Assembly (NCBI GenBank): GCA_964657885.1
Contig: CAZZWO010000041.1
Span: 1-18,472, forward strand
DNA: 18,472 nt
Source: BOG-908 sp964657885
GTDB lineage: Bacteria; Pseudomonadota; Alphaproteobacteria; Acetobacterales; Acetobacteraceae
Direction: 5' to 3'
In this document: positions 6,807 through 13,562 of the stretch, one piece after another
Numbering within the stretch: the stretch's first letter is position 1
Layout of the letters: each line of letters opens with the position of its first letter
Made by a program: the position numbers and the translations under genes
Notes under the pieces: generated by a model
What the model saw: only the letters and a program-made list of their open reading frames with translations
Databases searched by the model: none
What the model was told of the DNA's origin: nothing

Positions 6807-7196
6807 ATGGGACAGCCGGCGGCACGCGTGGGCGATCAGGTCTTGCAGGAGATCCCGCATTGCCACGCGCCGATCCATCCCGCCGCCCTGGTGCCGACGC
6901 CCGCGCCGCATCCCGGTTTGCCGCTGCCGATCATGCCGCCCGGCGGCGTCACCGTCACCATAGGCGGCCAGCCGGCGGCGCGGGTCGGCGACATGACGGA
7001 GCTGTGCATGCTGCCCGGCTGCACGCCGGCCGGTCCCGGCATCATCGCCAAAGGTTCAGCCACCGTCATGATCTGCGGCATGCCGGCGGCGCGGCTGGGC
7101 GACATGACGCAGCACGCGACTTGCGTCGCGCCGATCCCCAGCCCCACCGGCACGATCATGCCGCCATGCTGCCCCACCGTGCTCATCGGCGGTTGA
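6807..7196 (+). CDS. PAAR-domain spike tip protein
   Basis: A 129-residue PAAR-family protein that would sharpen the VgrG trimer with a zinc-bound cone. The motif G-[QM]-P-A-A-R-[VL]-G-D occurs three times, at residues 2-10, 54-62 and 91-99. Between them are Pro/Gly turns and candidate metal ligands (His18, His20, Cys67, Cys72, His103, Cys106). Two copies are nearly identical at DNA level over 28 bp (6971-6998 and 7082-7109, two mismatches), indicating internal duplication. There is no N- or C-terminal effector extension. AGGGA lies eight bases before the ATG. VgrG in this cluster lacks a tip, so this PAAR is its likely partner. The TGA overlaps an ATG that opens a 15-codon frame leading into the methyltransferase. 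Confidence 0.9.
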   Translation: MGQPAARVGDQVLQEIPHCHAPIHPAALVPTPAPHPGLPLPIMPPGGVTVTIGGQPAARVGDMTELCMLPGCTPAGPGIIAKGSATVMICGMPAARLGDMTQHATCVAPIPSPTGTIMPPCCPTVLIGG

Positions 7197-7239
7197 TGCC
7201 GGCACTTGCGGCTCGACCAGGACTACCGGGACGCAGGAC

Positions 7240-8358
7240 TTGAGGCGGACGCATTTCGAGGCGTTCGCGCCGGTGTGTCCGGTGTGCGCGGGTGCCGCGC
7301 GCCATAGCCTGCTGGTGCTGGCGGAGGTGGCGCGCGAAACGGATGATGCCGTGCTGGACGGCATGCTTCATTGCGCCGATTCCGCGTGCCAGCACGAATA
7401 TCCGATCATCGATGGTGTTCCGGTGATCGTCGCCGACCTCGGCCGCCTGCTGAGCGAGCGCGGGATCGAGTTGATGCTGCGGGACGATCTGCCGGCGTCG
7501 CTGGAGAGCCTGCTGGGCGACGCGATCGGCCCCGATACCTGGCTGGACGTGCTGCGGCAAACCTTGTCCACCTACGCCTGGGACTCGTATGCCGCGTTCG
7601 ATCCGGAAGAACACGTGTTTGGGAATCCGGACGAGCCGCAACCGGGCGCCGCCACGCGCTGCCTGGCGCGTCTGCTGGAGCTATCCGGCCTGCAAAGCGC
7701 GGTTGTGGCTCAACGGACTCCGCCGTTGCCGGTGCGTGCGGTCGACCTGGGCTGCGGGGCGGGCGGCACCAGTTTCGCGCTGGCGGCCAGCCTGCCCGGC
7801 GCGCTCGTGCTCGGCATCGACCTGCATCTCGGCCTGTTGCGCCTCGCTGCCGGTGCTGCGCGCGGCTTGGTCTCGTACCCACGAAGACGCATCGGCATGG
7901 TTTACGACCGGCGCCGGTTCGCGGTGTCGCTGCCCGGCGCTGAACGGGTGGATTTCTGGGCGGCCGACGCGCTTGCGCTGCCCCTGCAACAGCGCGCCGC
8001 CGATGTTGCCGTCGCGCTCAACCTGCTCGATTGTGTGGCCGACCCGCGGGGATTGTTGGCGTCGATGGCCGGATTGCTCGCCCCGCGCGGGGCCATGTTG
8101 CTGGCGACACCGTTCGACTGGTCCACCCGGGCGACCAAACCCGCAGCCTGGATCGGCGGACATTCGCAACGCGCCGCCCATGCCGGCGCGGCCGAGCCGT
8201 TCCTGCGCGACCTGATGACGGCAGGCGCACACCCGCAATCGTTGTCGGGCATGAATGTGCTGGCGGAGGATTTGGATTTTCCCTGGCATACACGCCTGCA
8301 CGCACGAAGCAGCGTGCGGTATCGTGCGCATCTGTTGGCGGCGAGCAAGGATGGCTGA
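7240..8358 (+). CDS. Trm112-like zinc ribbon fused to class I SAM-dependent methyltransferase
   Basis: A 372-residue protein. The N-terminus has Cys13-x2-Cys16 and Cys45-x4-Cys50, followed by EYPIIDGVPVIV. This is the pattern of the Trm112/UPF0434 zinc-binding module, with a wider second knuckle than the usual C-x2-C. Residues about 165-290 form a Rossmann methyltransferase: VDLGCGAGG (168-176, motif I), VLGIDLHLG (acidic end of beta 2), then DALALPL and VAVALNLLDCV (motif IV region), then LLAPRGAMLLATPF. The substrate is unknown; protein, small-molecule or RNA targets all fit. The TTG start is chosen because it keeps the first zinc knuckle; the Shine-Dalgarno is weak. The stop overlaps the tagF start by 8 bp, so it is co-translated with a T6SS regulator. 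It is not a standard T6SS component. Confidence 0.82.
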   Translation: MRRTHFEAFAPVCPVCAGAARHSLLVLAEVARETDDAVLDGMLHCADSACQHEYPIIDGVPVIVADLGRLLSERGIELMLRDDLPASLESLLGDAIGPDTWLDVLRQTLSTYAWDSYAAFDPEEHVFGNPDEPQPGAATRCLARLLELSGLQSAVVAQRTPPLPVRAVDLGCGAGGTSFALAASLPGALVLGIDLHLGLLRLAAGAARGLVSYPRRRIGMVYDRRRFAVSLPGAERVDFWAADALALPLQQRAADVAVALNLLDCVADPRGLLASMAGLLAPRGAMLLATPFDWSTRATKPAAWIGGHSQRAAHAGAAEPFLRDLMTAGAHPQSLSGMNVLAEDLDFPWHTRLHARSSVRYRAHLLAASKDG

Positions 8359-9004
8359 CCAGGCTGCGTTCCGGTGCGGCTTCACCGGCAAGGCCATCAC
8401 CTGCGGCGACTTCATCGCACGGGGCCTGCCGCCCGCGGTTCGCGCCGCCTGGGACGATATACTCGGCCTGATTGCAAGGGAATCCCGAGCCGTTCTGGGC
8501 GCGGCCTGGGAAGATGCATGGATGGAAGCCCCGCTCTGGCATTTCTGTCTCGGAGCGGGTGTCTTGTCGCCGGACACGGTGCATGGCGTGCTGATCCCCA
8601 GCCTGGACCGCGTCGGCCGGCTGTTTCCGTTCAGCGTGCTTGCGGCTTGCGCGCCGGCCGGGCAGCCGGTGCGCAATTGGGCGTTGCAGGCGGAAGCGCT
8701 GGCATGCTCGGCGCTGGATGACGATTTCGATCCCGATGCGCTGATAACGACACTAGGACGGTTGCAGCAGCCGGAATTGGTTCTACCGGGCGCATCGGCT
8801 TTCGGCGAAGTCGCGCTGCCTGAAAACCCGGGCGACTGGCCAACCCTTGTGGACCAGTCGCCAACTCCGCCGCCCGGCACGACGCAGTGGTGGTGCAGGG
8901 GCGCGCGCCTGGTCACCGGCGTGATCGCAACCCGCGAGGGCCTGCCCGACGCGCAGTTCGCCGCGCGGCTGGTGGCGGATCACCGCGATCAGAACGCGGC
9001 GTAG
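8351..9004 (+). CDS. tagF: TagF, T6SS-associated regulator
   Basis: A 217-residue TagF-family protein (DUF2094, the BMA_A0400/ImpM group). Landmarks: FRCGFTGKAITCGDFIARGLP near the N-terminus, then W-D-x-I-L, ESRAVLGAAWEDAWMEAPLWHF, and GVLIPSLDRVGRLFPFSV. In other bacteria TagF represses T6SS assembly post-translationally, and phosphorylation signalling through PpkA/PppA relieves or bypasses this. No kinase or phosphatase gene is in the window, and no PP2C domain is fused here. The ATG at 8351 lies inside the last codons of the methyltransferase gene (ATGGCTGA overlap), arguing for translational coupling. An open frame reaches further upstream, but it would duplicate methyltransferase sequence. 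The 3' end overlaps the convergent DUF4337 gene by 16 bp. Confidence 0.9.
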   Translation: MADQAAFRCGFTGKAITCGDFIARGLPPAVRAAWDDILGLIARESRAVLGAAWEDAWMEAPLWHFCLGAGVLSPDTVHGVLIPSLDRVGRLFPFSVLAACAPAGQPVRNWALQAEALACSALDDDFDPDALITTLGRLQQPELVLPGASAFGEVALPENPGDWPTLVDQSPTPPPGTTQWWCRGARLVTGVIATREGLPDAQFAARLVADHRDQNAA

Positions 9005-9564
9005 GTCGGCGCCAGGTAGCCGAGTATCCCGAGCACCACGCCCGCGAAGCCGACGCAGCCGGCCAGGATCAGCAGCGGACCGGCTGCGGTTATGGCCGAT
9101 GCGGTGGACAGCACGATGCCGAGTTCCAGGGCGGCGGCGGCGTTGTCGTAGGCGTGCACCTGCTCGATCAGGCTGTCGCGTTCGGCTTCCAGCTCGCGCG
9201 CGTGCTTGCCGATCTCCTCCTTGCCGTCCTTGCCATGTTCGAAATGGGTGGCGTCGTCACGCAGGCGCTTCACCACCGCCATTTCGCGCGCATCGGCGGC
9301 GCCGTTCTCCGGCTGGGCCGCCTCGAACCCGTCGGCCAGGTCGCGCGCGATCATCGCCCGGGTCGATTTGGCCTGGTATTGACCCCAGGCGTCGGTGGCG
9401 CCGATGGAGCTTTCCTCCAGCTTGATCTCGGCATGTTTGGCGTGCTGCTCGCAGATGGCGAGCATGGCGGCGAGGACAGCCACCAGCAGGGCCGCCTTGG
9501 TGCCGCCCGAATGGGCCGCATGTTCGGCGTGCTCGCCGTGTTCCAGGGATTTATGCGCGGTCAA
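8989..9564 (-). CDS. DUF4337-family membrane protein
   Basis: A 191-residue protein resembling DUF4337 proteins. It has a His/Glu-rich N-terminus (HGEHAEHAAH, residues 9-18) and a hydrophobic segment at about 22-38. A soluble, charged middle follows (about 40-140) with the ATDAWGQYQAKS segment typical of the family and helix/coiled-coil character around 95-137. Two more hydrophobic segments lie at about 143-161 and 162-185. Function is unknown in the family, which also occurs outside T6SS loci. It starts with TTG at 9564 (no good ATG alternative before the first membrane segment) and runs against the T6SS genes, its end overlapping the tagF end by 16 bp. It may be a passenger gene, or a membrane accessory or immunity-like factor. 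Nothing in the sequence proves a T6SS role. Confidence 0.78.
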   Translation of the reverse strand: MTAHKSLEHGEHAEHAAHSGGTKAALLVAVLAAMLAICEQHAKHAEIKLEESSIGATDAWGQYQAKSTRAMIARDLADGFEAAQPENGAADAREMAVVKRLRDDATHFEHGKDGKEEIGKHARELEAERDSLIEQVHAYDNAAAALELGIVLSTASAITAAGPLLILAGCVGFAGVVLGILGYLAPTYAAF

Positions 9565-9767
9565 GGCACCGGGTTCCGGTCCGTCTGCTTCTGATGACGA
9601 CCTACACTGGCCAGAAATGAAAAGCCAGGAACGAAAGCGCGTAACGAAAGGCGTGCTCCTGCCCGATAACCCGTCTTCCCAAAACTCGCGTCCTGCGAGA
9701 TAGTGCGTTCCGATCCACGACGGTGTGCCATGTCCGCCAAGGCGACGATCGAGAGTCCGACAGCTTC
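9565..9767. promoter_or_regulatory. Divergent intergenic region upstream of the tssA operon
   Basis: This 203-bp gap separates DUF4337 (minus) from tssA (plus) and is the largest non-coding stretch before the core operon, so its promoter probably lies here. Visible are a direct repeat AACGAAAG at 9630-9637 and 9643-9650 (13-bp period) and a small dyad CTCGC-GTCCT-GCGAG at 9685-9699. There is also a 13-codon open frame starting at ATG 9730 whose TGA overlaps the tssA ATG. I see no convincing sigma-70 -35/-10 pair and no clear sigma-54 GG-N10-GC element. Confidence 0.4.
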
Positions 9768-10814
9768 ATGAGCCCGCTCGACGGCGGCGCGCTGTTGCCC
9801 GACATTTCGCCCAGCGCACCGGCCGGGGAGAACCTGGAGAACGACGACGCTTTTGCGTCTTTGGAACGTGACGCGCGCGGCAAGCCGGAACGCCAGAACG
9901 GCGACAAGATAGAGCCGGCGGAAGATCCGAACTGGAAGGATATCGAGGCGCAGGCGGCTGCCCTGATGTCGCGCACCTACGATCTGCGGGTGATGGTGCA
10001 CCTGGCAGTGGCCAGGCTGCAGAAATCCGGCATGGCGGCATTCGCCGACACGCTTGGCCTGATCAGGGCCGTGCTGGAAACCCGCTGGGCCGAGGTGCAT
10101 CCTGTTCTCGACCCGGAGGACGACAACGACCCCACCTTGCGCGCCAACGCGCTGCTGGCGCTGGCGCACCCGCTGCGTGTGCTGCGTGTGCTGCGCGACA
10201 TGCCGCTCGCCGTGTCGATGCGGGCGGGGCGGATTTCCTGGCGCGACATCGGTGCCGCAATCGGGGCCATAGAACCGCTGCCGGATCGCGAGAAGACCAC
10301 CGAAACGGTGATCCGCGCGGCGTTCCACGACACCGACCGGGCGGGGCTGGTGGCGCTCCGTGCATCGGCCGCTGCCGCGATCGCGAATGCCGTGGCGATA
10401 TCGGCGGTGTTCGACAGCCAGTCCGGCTACGGTACCGGGCCAGACCTGGCGGAATTGCTGAAGTTGTTGCGCGAGATCGACCGCTACCTGGAACGTTACA
10501 CGCCTGCCGAGCAGGGCGAACCCGAGCCGGAACCCGAGGAGGAGACGGTGGGATCGATGGATGCTGCGCTGCCGCGCGGCCAGCAGGCGGTCAGCCTGGC
10601 CGCGCTGACCTCGGTTTCGACCCGTGCCGACGCGCTGCGGCTGCTCGATCTGGTGGCCGATTACTATCAACGTTACGAACCGTCGAGCCCGCTGCCTTTT
10701 CTACTTGATCGCGCGCGGCGTCTGGCCGACAAGAACTTTCTCGACATCCTGCGTGACATGGCGCCCGAGGGGCTCGGGCAGGCGCAGACGGTGATCGGCA
10801 CGCGCGAAGAGTAA
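9768..10814 (+). CDS. tssA: TssA, sheath/tube assembly protein
   Basis: A 348-residue TssA/ImpA-family protein. The ImpA_N domain covers about residues 5-200: PAGENLENDDAFASLERDA, then DPNWKDIEAQAAALMSRTYDLR, then RWAEVHPVLDPEDDND. An acidic linker (EPEPEPEEE, about residue 255) precedes the C-terminal SRADAL-like helical region and EPSSPLPFLLDRARRL, which ends with ADKNFLDILRDMAPEGL. In the family TssA docks on the membrane and baseplate complex and then coordinates tube and sheath polymerisation. I chose the ATG at 9768 because MSPLDGGALLPDIS matches the usual start; an in-frame GTG at 9723 would add 15 unlike residues. It is followed by 78 bp with a strong hairpin before tssB. Confidence 0.93.
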   Translation: MSPLDGGALLPDISPSAPAGENLENDDAFASLERDARGKPERQNGDKIEPAEDPNWKDIEAQAAALMSRTYDLRVMVHLAVARLQKSGMAAFADTLGLIRAVLETRWAEVHPVLDPEDDNDPTLRANALLALAHPLRVLRVLRDMPLAVSMRAGRISWRDIGAAIGAIEPLPDREKTTETVIRAAFHDTDRAGLVALRASAAAAIANAVAISAVFDSQSGYGTGPDLAELLKLLREIDRYLERYTPAEQGEPEPEPEEETVGSMDAALPRGQQAVSLAALTSVSTRADALRLLDLVADYYQRYEPSSPLPFLLDRARRLADKNFLDILRDMAPEGLGQAQTVIGTREE

Positions 10815-10833
10815 GTAACGAAATCGGCAACTG

Positions 10834-10861
10834 CCGCCCGATCCGCATGCCGGACGGGCGG
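10834..10861 (+). promoter_or_regulatory. GC-rich intercistronic hairpin between tssA and tssB
   Basis: CCGCCCG (10834-10840) pairs with CGGGCGG (10855-10861). TCCG (10842-10845) pairs with CGGA (10851-10854) around a CATGC loop, leaving one bulged A at 10841. This gives eleven GC-rich pairs in a 78-bp gap. No U-run follows, so it is more likely an RNA-stability or processing element, or a weak attenuator, than a full terminator. Confidence 0.5.
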
Positions 10862-10892
10862 TGACAGGTGCAACAGCAGGCGGGGACCCGAC

Positions 10893-11420
10893 GTGGCAAA
10901 AGCGAGTAGCCAGAAATTCATCGCCCGCAACCGGGCGCCGCGCGTTCAGATCGAGTACGATGTCGAGACTTACGGGTCGGAAAAGAAGGTGCAGCTGCCT
11001 TTCGTGGTCGGCGTGATGTCCGACCTGTCCGGCAAGCCCACGGATCCGTTGCCCGCCATTGCCGACCGCAAGATGCTCGAAATCGACGTGGACAACTTCG
11101 ACGACCGCATGAAGGCGATCAAGCCGCGGGTGGCCTTTACGGTGCCGAACACGCTGACCGGCGAAGGCAACCTCGCCGTCGACATCACTTTCGAGAACAT
11201 GGACGATTTCTCGCCGGCTGCCGTGGCCCGCAAGGTCGACGGGCTGGCCAAGTTGCTGGAAGCGCGAACGCAATTGTCCAACCTCATGACGTACATGGAC
11301 GGCAAGACGGGCGCCGAGGAGCTCATCGGCAAGGTGCTGTCCGACCCGGCCTTGCTGCAGAGCCTTGCCTCCGCGCCCAAGGCGCCGGATGCCGGGGAAC
11401 ACGACAAGGCGGGGGAATAG
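10893..11420 (+). CDS. tssB: TssB, small sheath subunit
   Basis: A 175-residue TssB/VipA/ImpB-family protein. Conserved run: RAPRVQIEYDVETYGSEKK, then LPFVVGVMSDLSG, the FTVPNTL region, ITFENMDDFSPAAVARKV, and LLEARTQLSNLMTYMDGK. It pairs with TssC to build the contractile sheath. The GTG start at 10893 follows GCGGGGACCCGAC. An ATG alternative is not available without losing the conserved IEYDV strand. It precedes tssC by 3 bp, consistent with equimolar translation. It is the only tssB in the window, although there are two tssC-type genes. Its N-terminal helix is the part TagJ-type adaptors bind in systems that carry TagJ, as this one does. Confidence 0.95.
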   Translation: MAKASSQKFIARNRAPRVQIEYDVETYGSEKKVQLPFVVGVMSDLSGKPTDPLPAIADRKMLEIDVDNFDDRMKAIKPRVAFTVPNTLTGEGNLAVDITFENMDDFSPAAVARKVDGLAKLLEARTQLSNLMTYMDGKTGAEELIGKVLSDPALLQSLASAPKAPDAGEHDKAGE

Positions 11421-11423
11421 CCG

Positions 11424-12905
11424 ATGTCCGCAACCCAGACGGTCGCGCCGCAGACCACCACCGAAACCGAACTCGGCGGCGAATTCGCGGCTCTGCTGCA
11501 ACGCGAGTTCAAGCCGCGCAGCGACCATGCGCGCGAAGCGGTTCAGGCCGCCGTGCAGACACTGGCGCAACAGGCGCTGGCCAACACGGCACTCGTCAGT
11601 AACGACGCGCTGAACACGATCAAGTCGGTGATGGACGCGATCGACCAGAAGCTGACGCAGCAGATCAACCTCATCCTGCACGACGAAGCTTTCCAGCAGC
11701 TCGAATCCGCCTGGCGCGGCCTGCATTACCTGGTGAACAACACCGAGACCGACGAGACGCTGAAGATCAAGGTCCTCAACGTCTCGAAGAAGGAGCTGGG
11801 CAAGTCGCTCAAGAAGTTCCGCGGCACCGCGTGGGACCAGAGCCCGCTGTTCAAGAAGATCTACGAAGAAGAATACGGGCAGTTCGGCGGCGAGCCGTTC
11901 GGCCTGCTGGTGGGCGACTACTATTTCGACCACAGCCCGATGGACACCCAGCTTCTGGGCGACATCGCACAGGTGGCGGCCGGCGCCCACGCACCGTTCA
12001 TCGCAGCCGCGTCGCCGTCGGTCATGCAGATGGACACCTGGGACGAACTGGCCAACCCGCGTGATCTGACCAAGATCTTTCAGACGCCTGAATATGCCGC
12101 GTGGCGTTCGCTGCGCGAGAGCGAGGATTCGCGGTATATCGGCCTTGCGATGCCGCGCTTCCTGGCGCGCCTGCCGTACGGCGCCAAGACCGATCCGGTG
12201 GACGATTTCGCCTTCGAGGAGGAGACCGAGGGCGGCGATAGCGGGCGCTACACCTGGGCGAATTCCGCATATGCGATGGCGACCAACATCACGCGCGCGT
12301 TCAAGTTGTATGGCTGGACCACGCAGATCCGTGGCGTCGAGAGCGGCGGCGCGGTGGAAGGCCTGCCGGCGCACACCTTCCCGAGCGACGATGGCGGTGT
12401 GGCGATGAAATGCCCGACCGAAATCGCCATCAGCGACCGGCGCGAGGCGGAACTCGCAAAGAGCGGTTTCATGCCGCTGATCTACAAGAAGAATTCCGAT
12501 TTCGCGGCGTTCATCGGCGCGCAATCGTTGCAGAAGCCCCAGGAGTACGAAGATCCCGGAGCGACGGCGAACGCGAACCTCGCTGCCCGGCTGCCGTACC
12601 TGTTCGCAAGCTGCCGCTTCGCCCACTACCTGAAATGCATGGTCCGCGACAAGATCGGCAGCTCCATGACCATGAGCCAGTTGCAATCCTGGTTGCAAAG
12701 CTGGCTTACGCAATATGTGGACGGCTCGCCGGAATCGTCTCCGGACGAGTGGAAGGCGACGCACCCGTTGGCCGAAGGCAAGGTGGTGGTCGAAGCCAAT
12801 GAGGAGAATCCTGGCTATTACAGCGCCAAGTTCTTCCTCAAGCCGCATTATCAGCTGGAGGGCCTGACCGTGTCCCTCCGCCTCGTGTCCCGCATGCCGA
12901 AGTAA
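11424..12905 (+). CDS. tssC: TssC, large sheath subunit
   Basis: A 493-residue TssC/VipB/ImpC-family sheath protein, full family length. Blocks in order: INLILHDEAFQQLESAWRGL, RGTAWDQSPLFKKIYEEEY, GQFGGEPFGLLVGDYYFDH, ELANPRDLTKIFQTPEY, RLPYGAKTDP, GLPAHTF, SLQKPQ, and HYQLEGLTVSLRLVSRM at the C-terminus. It lies directly after tssB and before hcp, the canonical tube and sheath order. I take it as the main TssC. The copy at 2737 shares every block but diverges in the first ~70 residues. A long minus-strand open frame lies opposite this gene and reflects codon composition, not a second gene. Confidence 0.96.
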   Translation: MSATQTVAPQTTTETELGGEFAALLQREFKPRSDHAREAVQAAVQTLAQQALANTALVSNDALNTIKSVMDAIDQKLTQQINLILHDEAFQQLESAWRGLHYLVNNTETDETLKIKVLNVSKKELGKSLKKFRGTAWDQSPLFKKIYEEEYGQFGGEPFGLLVGDYYFDHSPMDTQLLGDIAQVAAGAHAPFIAAASPSVMQMDTWDELANPRDLTKIFQTPEYAAWRSLRESEDSRYIGLAMPRFLARLPYGAKTDPVDDFAFEEETEGGDSGRYTWANSAYAMATNITRAFKLYGWTTQIRGVESGGAVEGLPAHTFPSDDGGVAMKCPTEIAISDRREAELAKSGFMPLIYKKNSDFAAFIGAQSLQKPQEYEDPGATANANLAARLPYLFASCRFAHYLKCMVRDKIGSSMTMSQLQSWLQSWLTQYVDGSPESSPDEWKATHPLAEGKVVVEANEENPGYYSAKFFLKPHYQLEGLTVSLRLVSRMPK

Positions 12906-12914
12906 CCGCTTTCC

Positions 12915-12928
12915 TTTCTCCGGAGAAA
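12915..12928 (+). promoter_or_regulatory. Palindrome containing the hcp ribosome binding site
   Basis: TTTCTCCGGAGAAA is a perfect 14-bp palindrome in the 30-bp tssC-hcp gap. Its GGAG (12922-12925) is the evident Shine-Dalgarno, 10 bases before the hcp ATG at 12936. A small hairpin could modulate ribosome access, or the site could be a processing or binding site separating hcp expression from tssBC. Confidence 0.45.
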
Positions 12929-12935
12929 ATGAGCC

Positions 12936-13535
12936 ATGGCGATCGACTCCTACATGTTCTTCGTGCCGTACGCGAACACCGGCGGCGGCCCCTTGATGGC
13001 TGAATCGCAGGTGACCGGCGCGTCCTTCGATACCAAGGACCTGCTGGCCAAGGACCTGATCGGCTACGCAAATGCCGGCCAGCTTTTCGAGGTCGAGGAT
13101 TACAGCTTCGACGTCGAGCAGACGCTGAACATCGGCAGCCAAAGCTCGGGCGCGGGCGCGGGCAAGATCACGTTCAACCCGTTCTCGATCACCCGCAAGA
13201 TCGACAAGTCGACCACCACGTTTTTCAACATGGCGTGCTCCGGCCAGGCGTTTCAGCAGGTCGGGCTGGCGATGCGCAAAAGCTCCGGCGGCAGCAGCGT
13301 GGCGGGCATGTGCTTCGTCCGTTTCGACTTCAAGCTGGTCGCCGTGAAGACGGTTTCCTGGGCGCATGACGACGAGTCGCCGAAGGAGACTGTCACCTTC
13401 GAGTACGGCGCGCTGGTCATCCAGTATTGCCAGCAGAAGCCGGATGGTTCGCAGAACCCCATCCTGCCCGGTGGCTGGAACCGCGTCACCAACACCAAGG
13501 ATGTATCGCCGACGACCGTCATCAACATGAAATGA
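12936..13535 (+). CDS. hcp: Hcp (TssD), inner tube protein of the core operon
   Basis: A 199-residue Hcp-family protein. Landmarks: FEVEDYSFDVEQTL (residues 51-64), FNPFSITRKIDKSTT (80-94), GLAMRKSSG (110-118), FVRFDFKLVAVKTVSW (127-142) and PKETVTFEYGALVIQY (149-164), followed by the long KPDGSQN tail. Its place straight after tssBC makes it the likely principal tube subunit, secreted in quantity and needed for effector loading. The ATG is set by a GGAG inside a palindrome. It is clearly related to, but divergent from, the two Hcps at 4218 and 5025. Their shared ITRKIDK/VTRQIDK/FTRRIDK segment allows direct alignment. Confidence 0.92.
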   Translation: MAIDSYMFFVPYANTGGGPLMAESQVTGASFDTKDLLAKDLIGYANAGQLFEVEDYSFDVEQTLNIGSQSSGAGAGKITFNPFSITRKIDKSTTTFFNMACSGQAFQQVGLAMRKSSGGSSVAGMCFVRFDFKLVAVKTVSWAHDDESPKETVTFEYGALVIQYCQQKPDGSQNPILPGGWNRVTNTKDVSPTTVINMK

Positions 13536-13562
13536 TCTGAGCATTTCTGTGGGTAGCGTGGT

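Noticed and set aside
6711..6911. Longer start for the minus-strand gene, up to 6911
   Set aside because: The added 67 residues are Arg/His-rich, overlap the PAAR gene and its promoter gap, and lack a ribosome binding site; the ATG at 6710 has one.
5623..6963. Plus-strand open frames opposite the Ala/Leu/Ser-rich gene, one rich in ADS/AES repeats
   Set aside because: They are two broken frames, the second running out of frame into the PAAR gene. The minus strand gives one uninterrupted 370-codon frame with an ATG, a GGAG ribosome binding site and CTG-rich leucine use. The ADS/AES pattern is the complement of the LSAx repeats.
8255..8350. Upstream extension of TagF
   Set aside because: The in-frame extension lies within the methyltransferase coding region, is Cys/Trp-rich and unlike TagF; MADQAAFRCGF at 8351 is the normal family start.
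10701..13544. Long minus-strand open frame (over 900 codons) opposite tssB, tssC and hcp
   Set aside because: Same GC-rich antisense effect; tssB, tssC and hcp on the plus strand are unambiguous.
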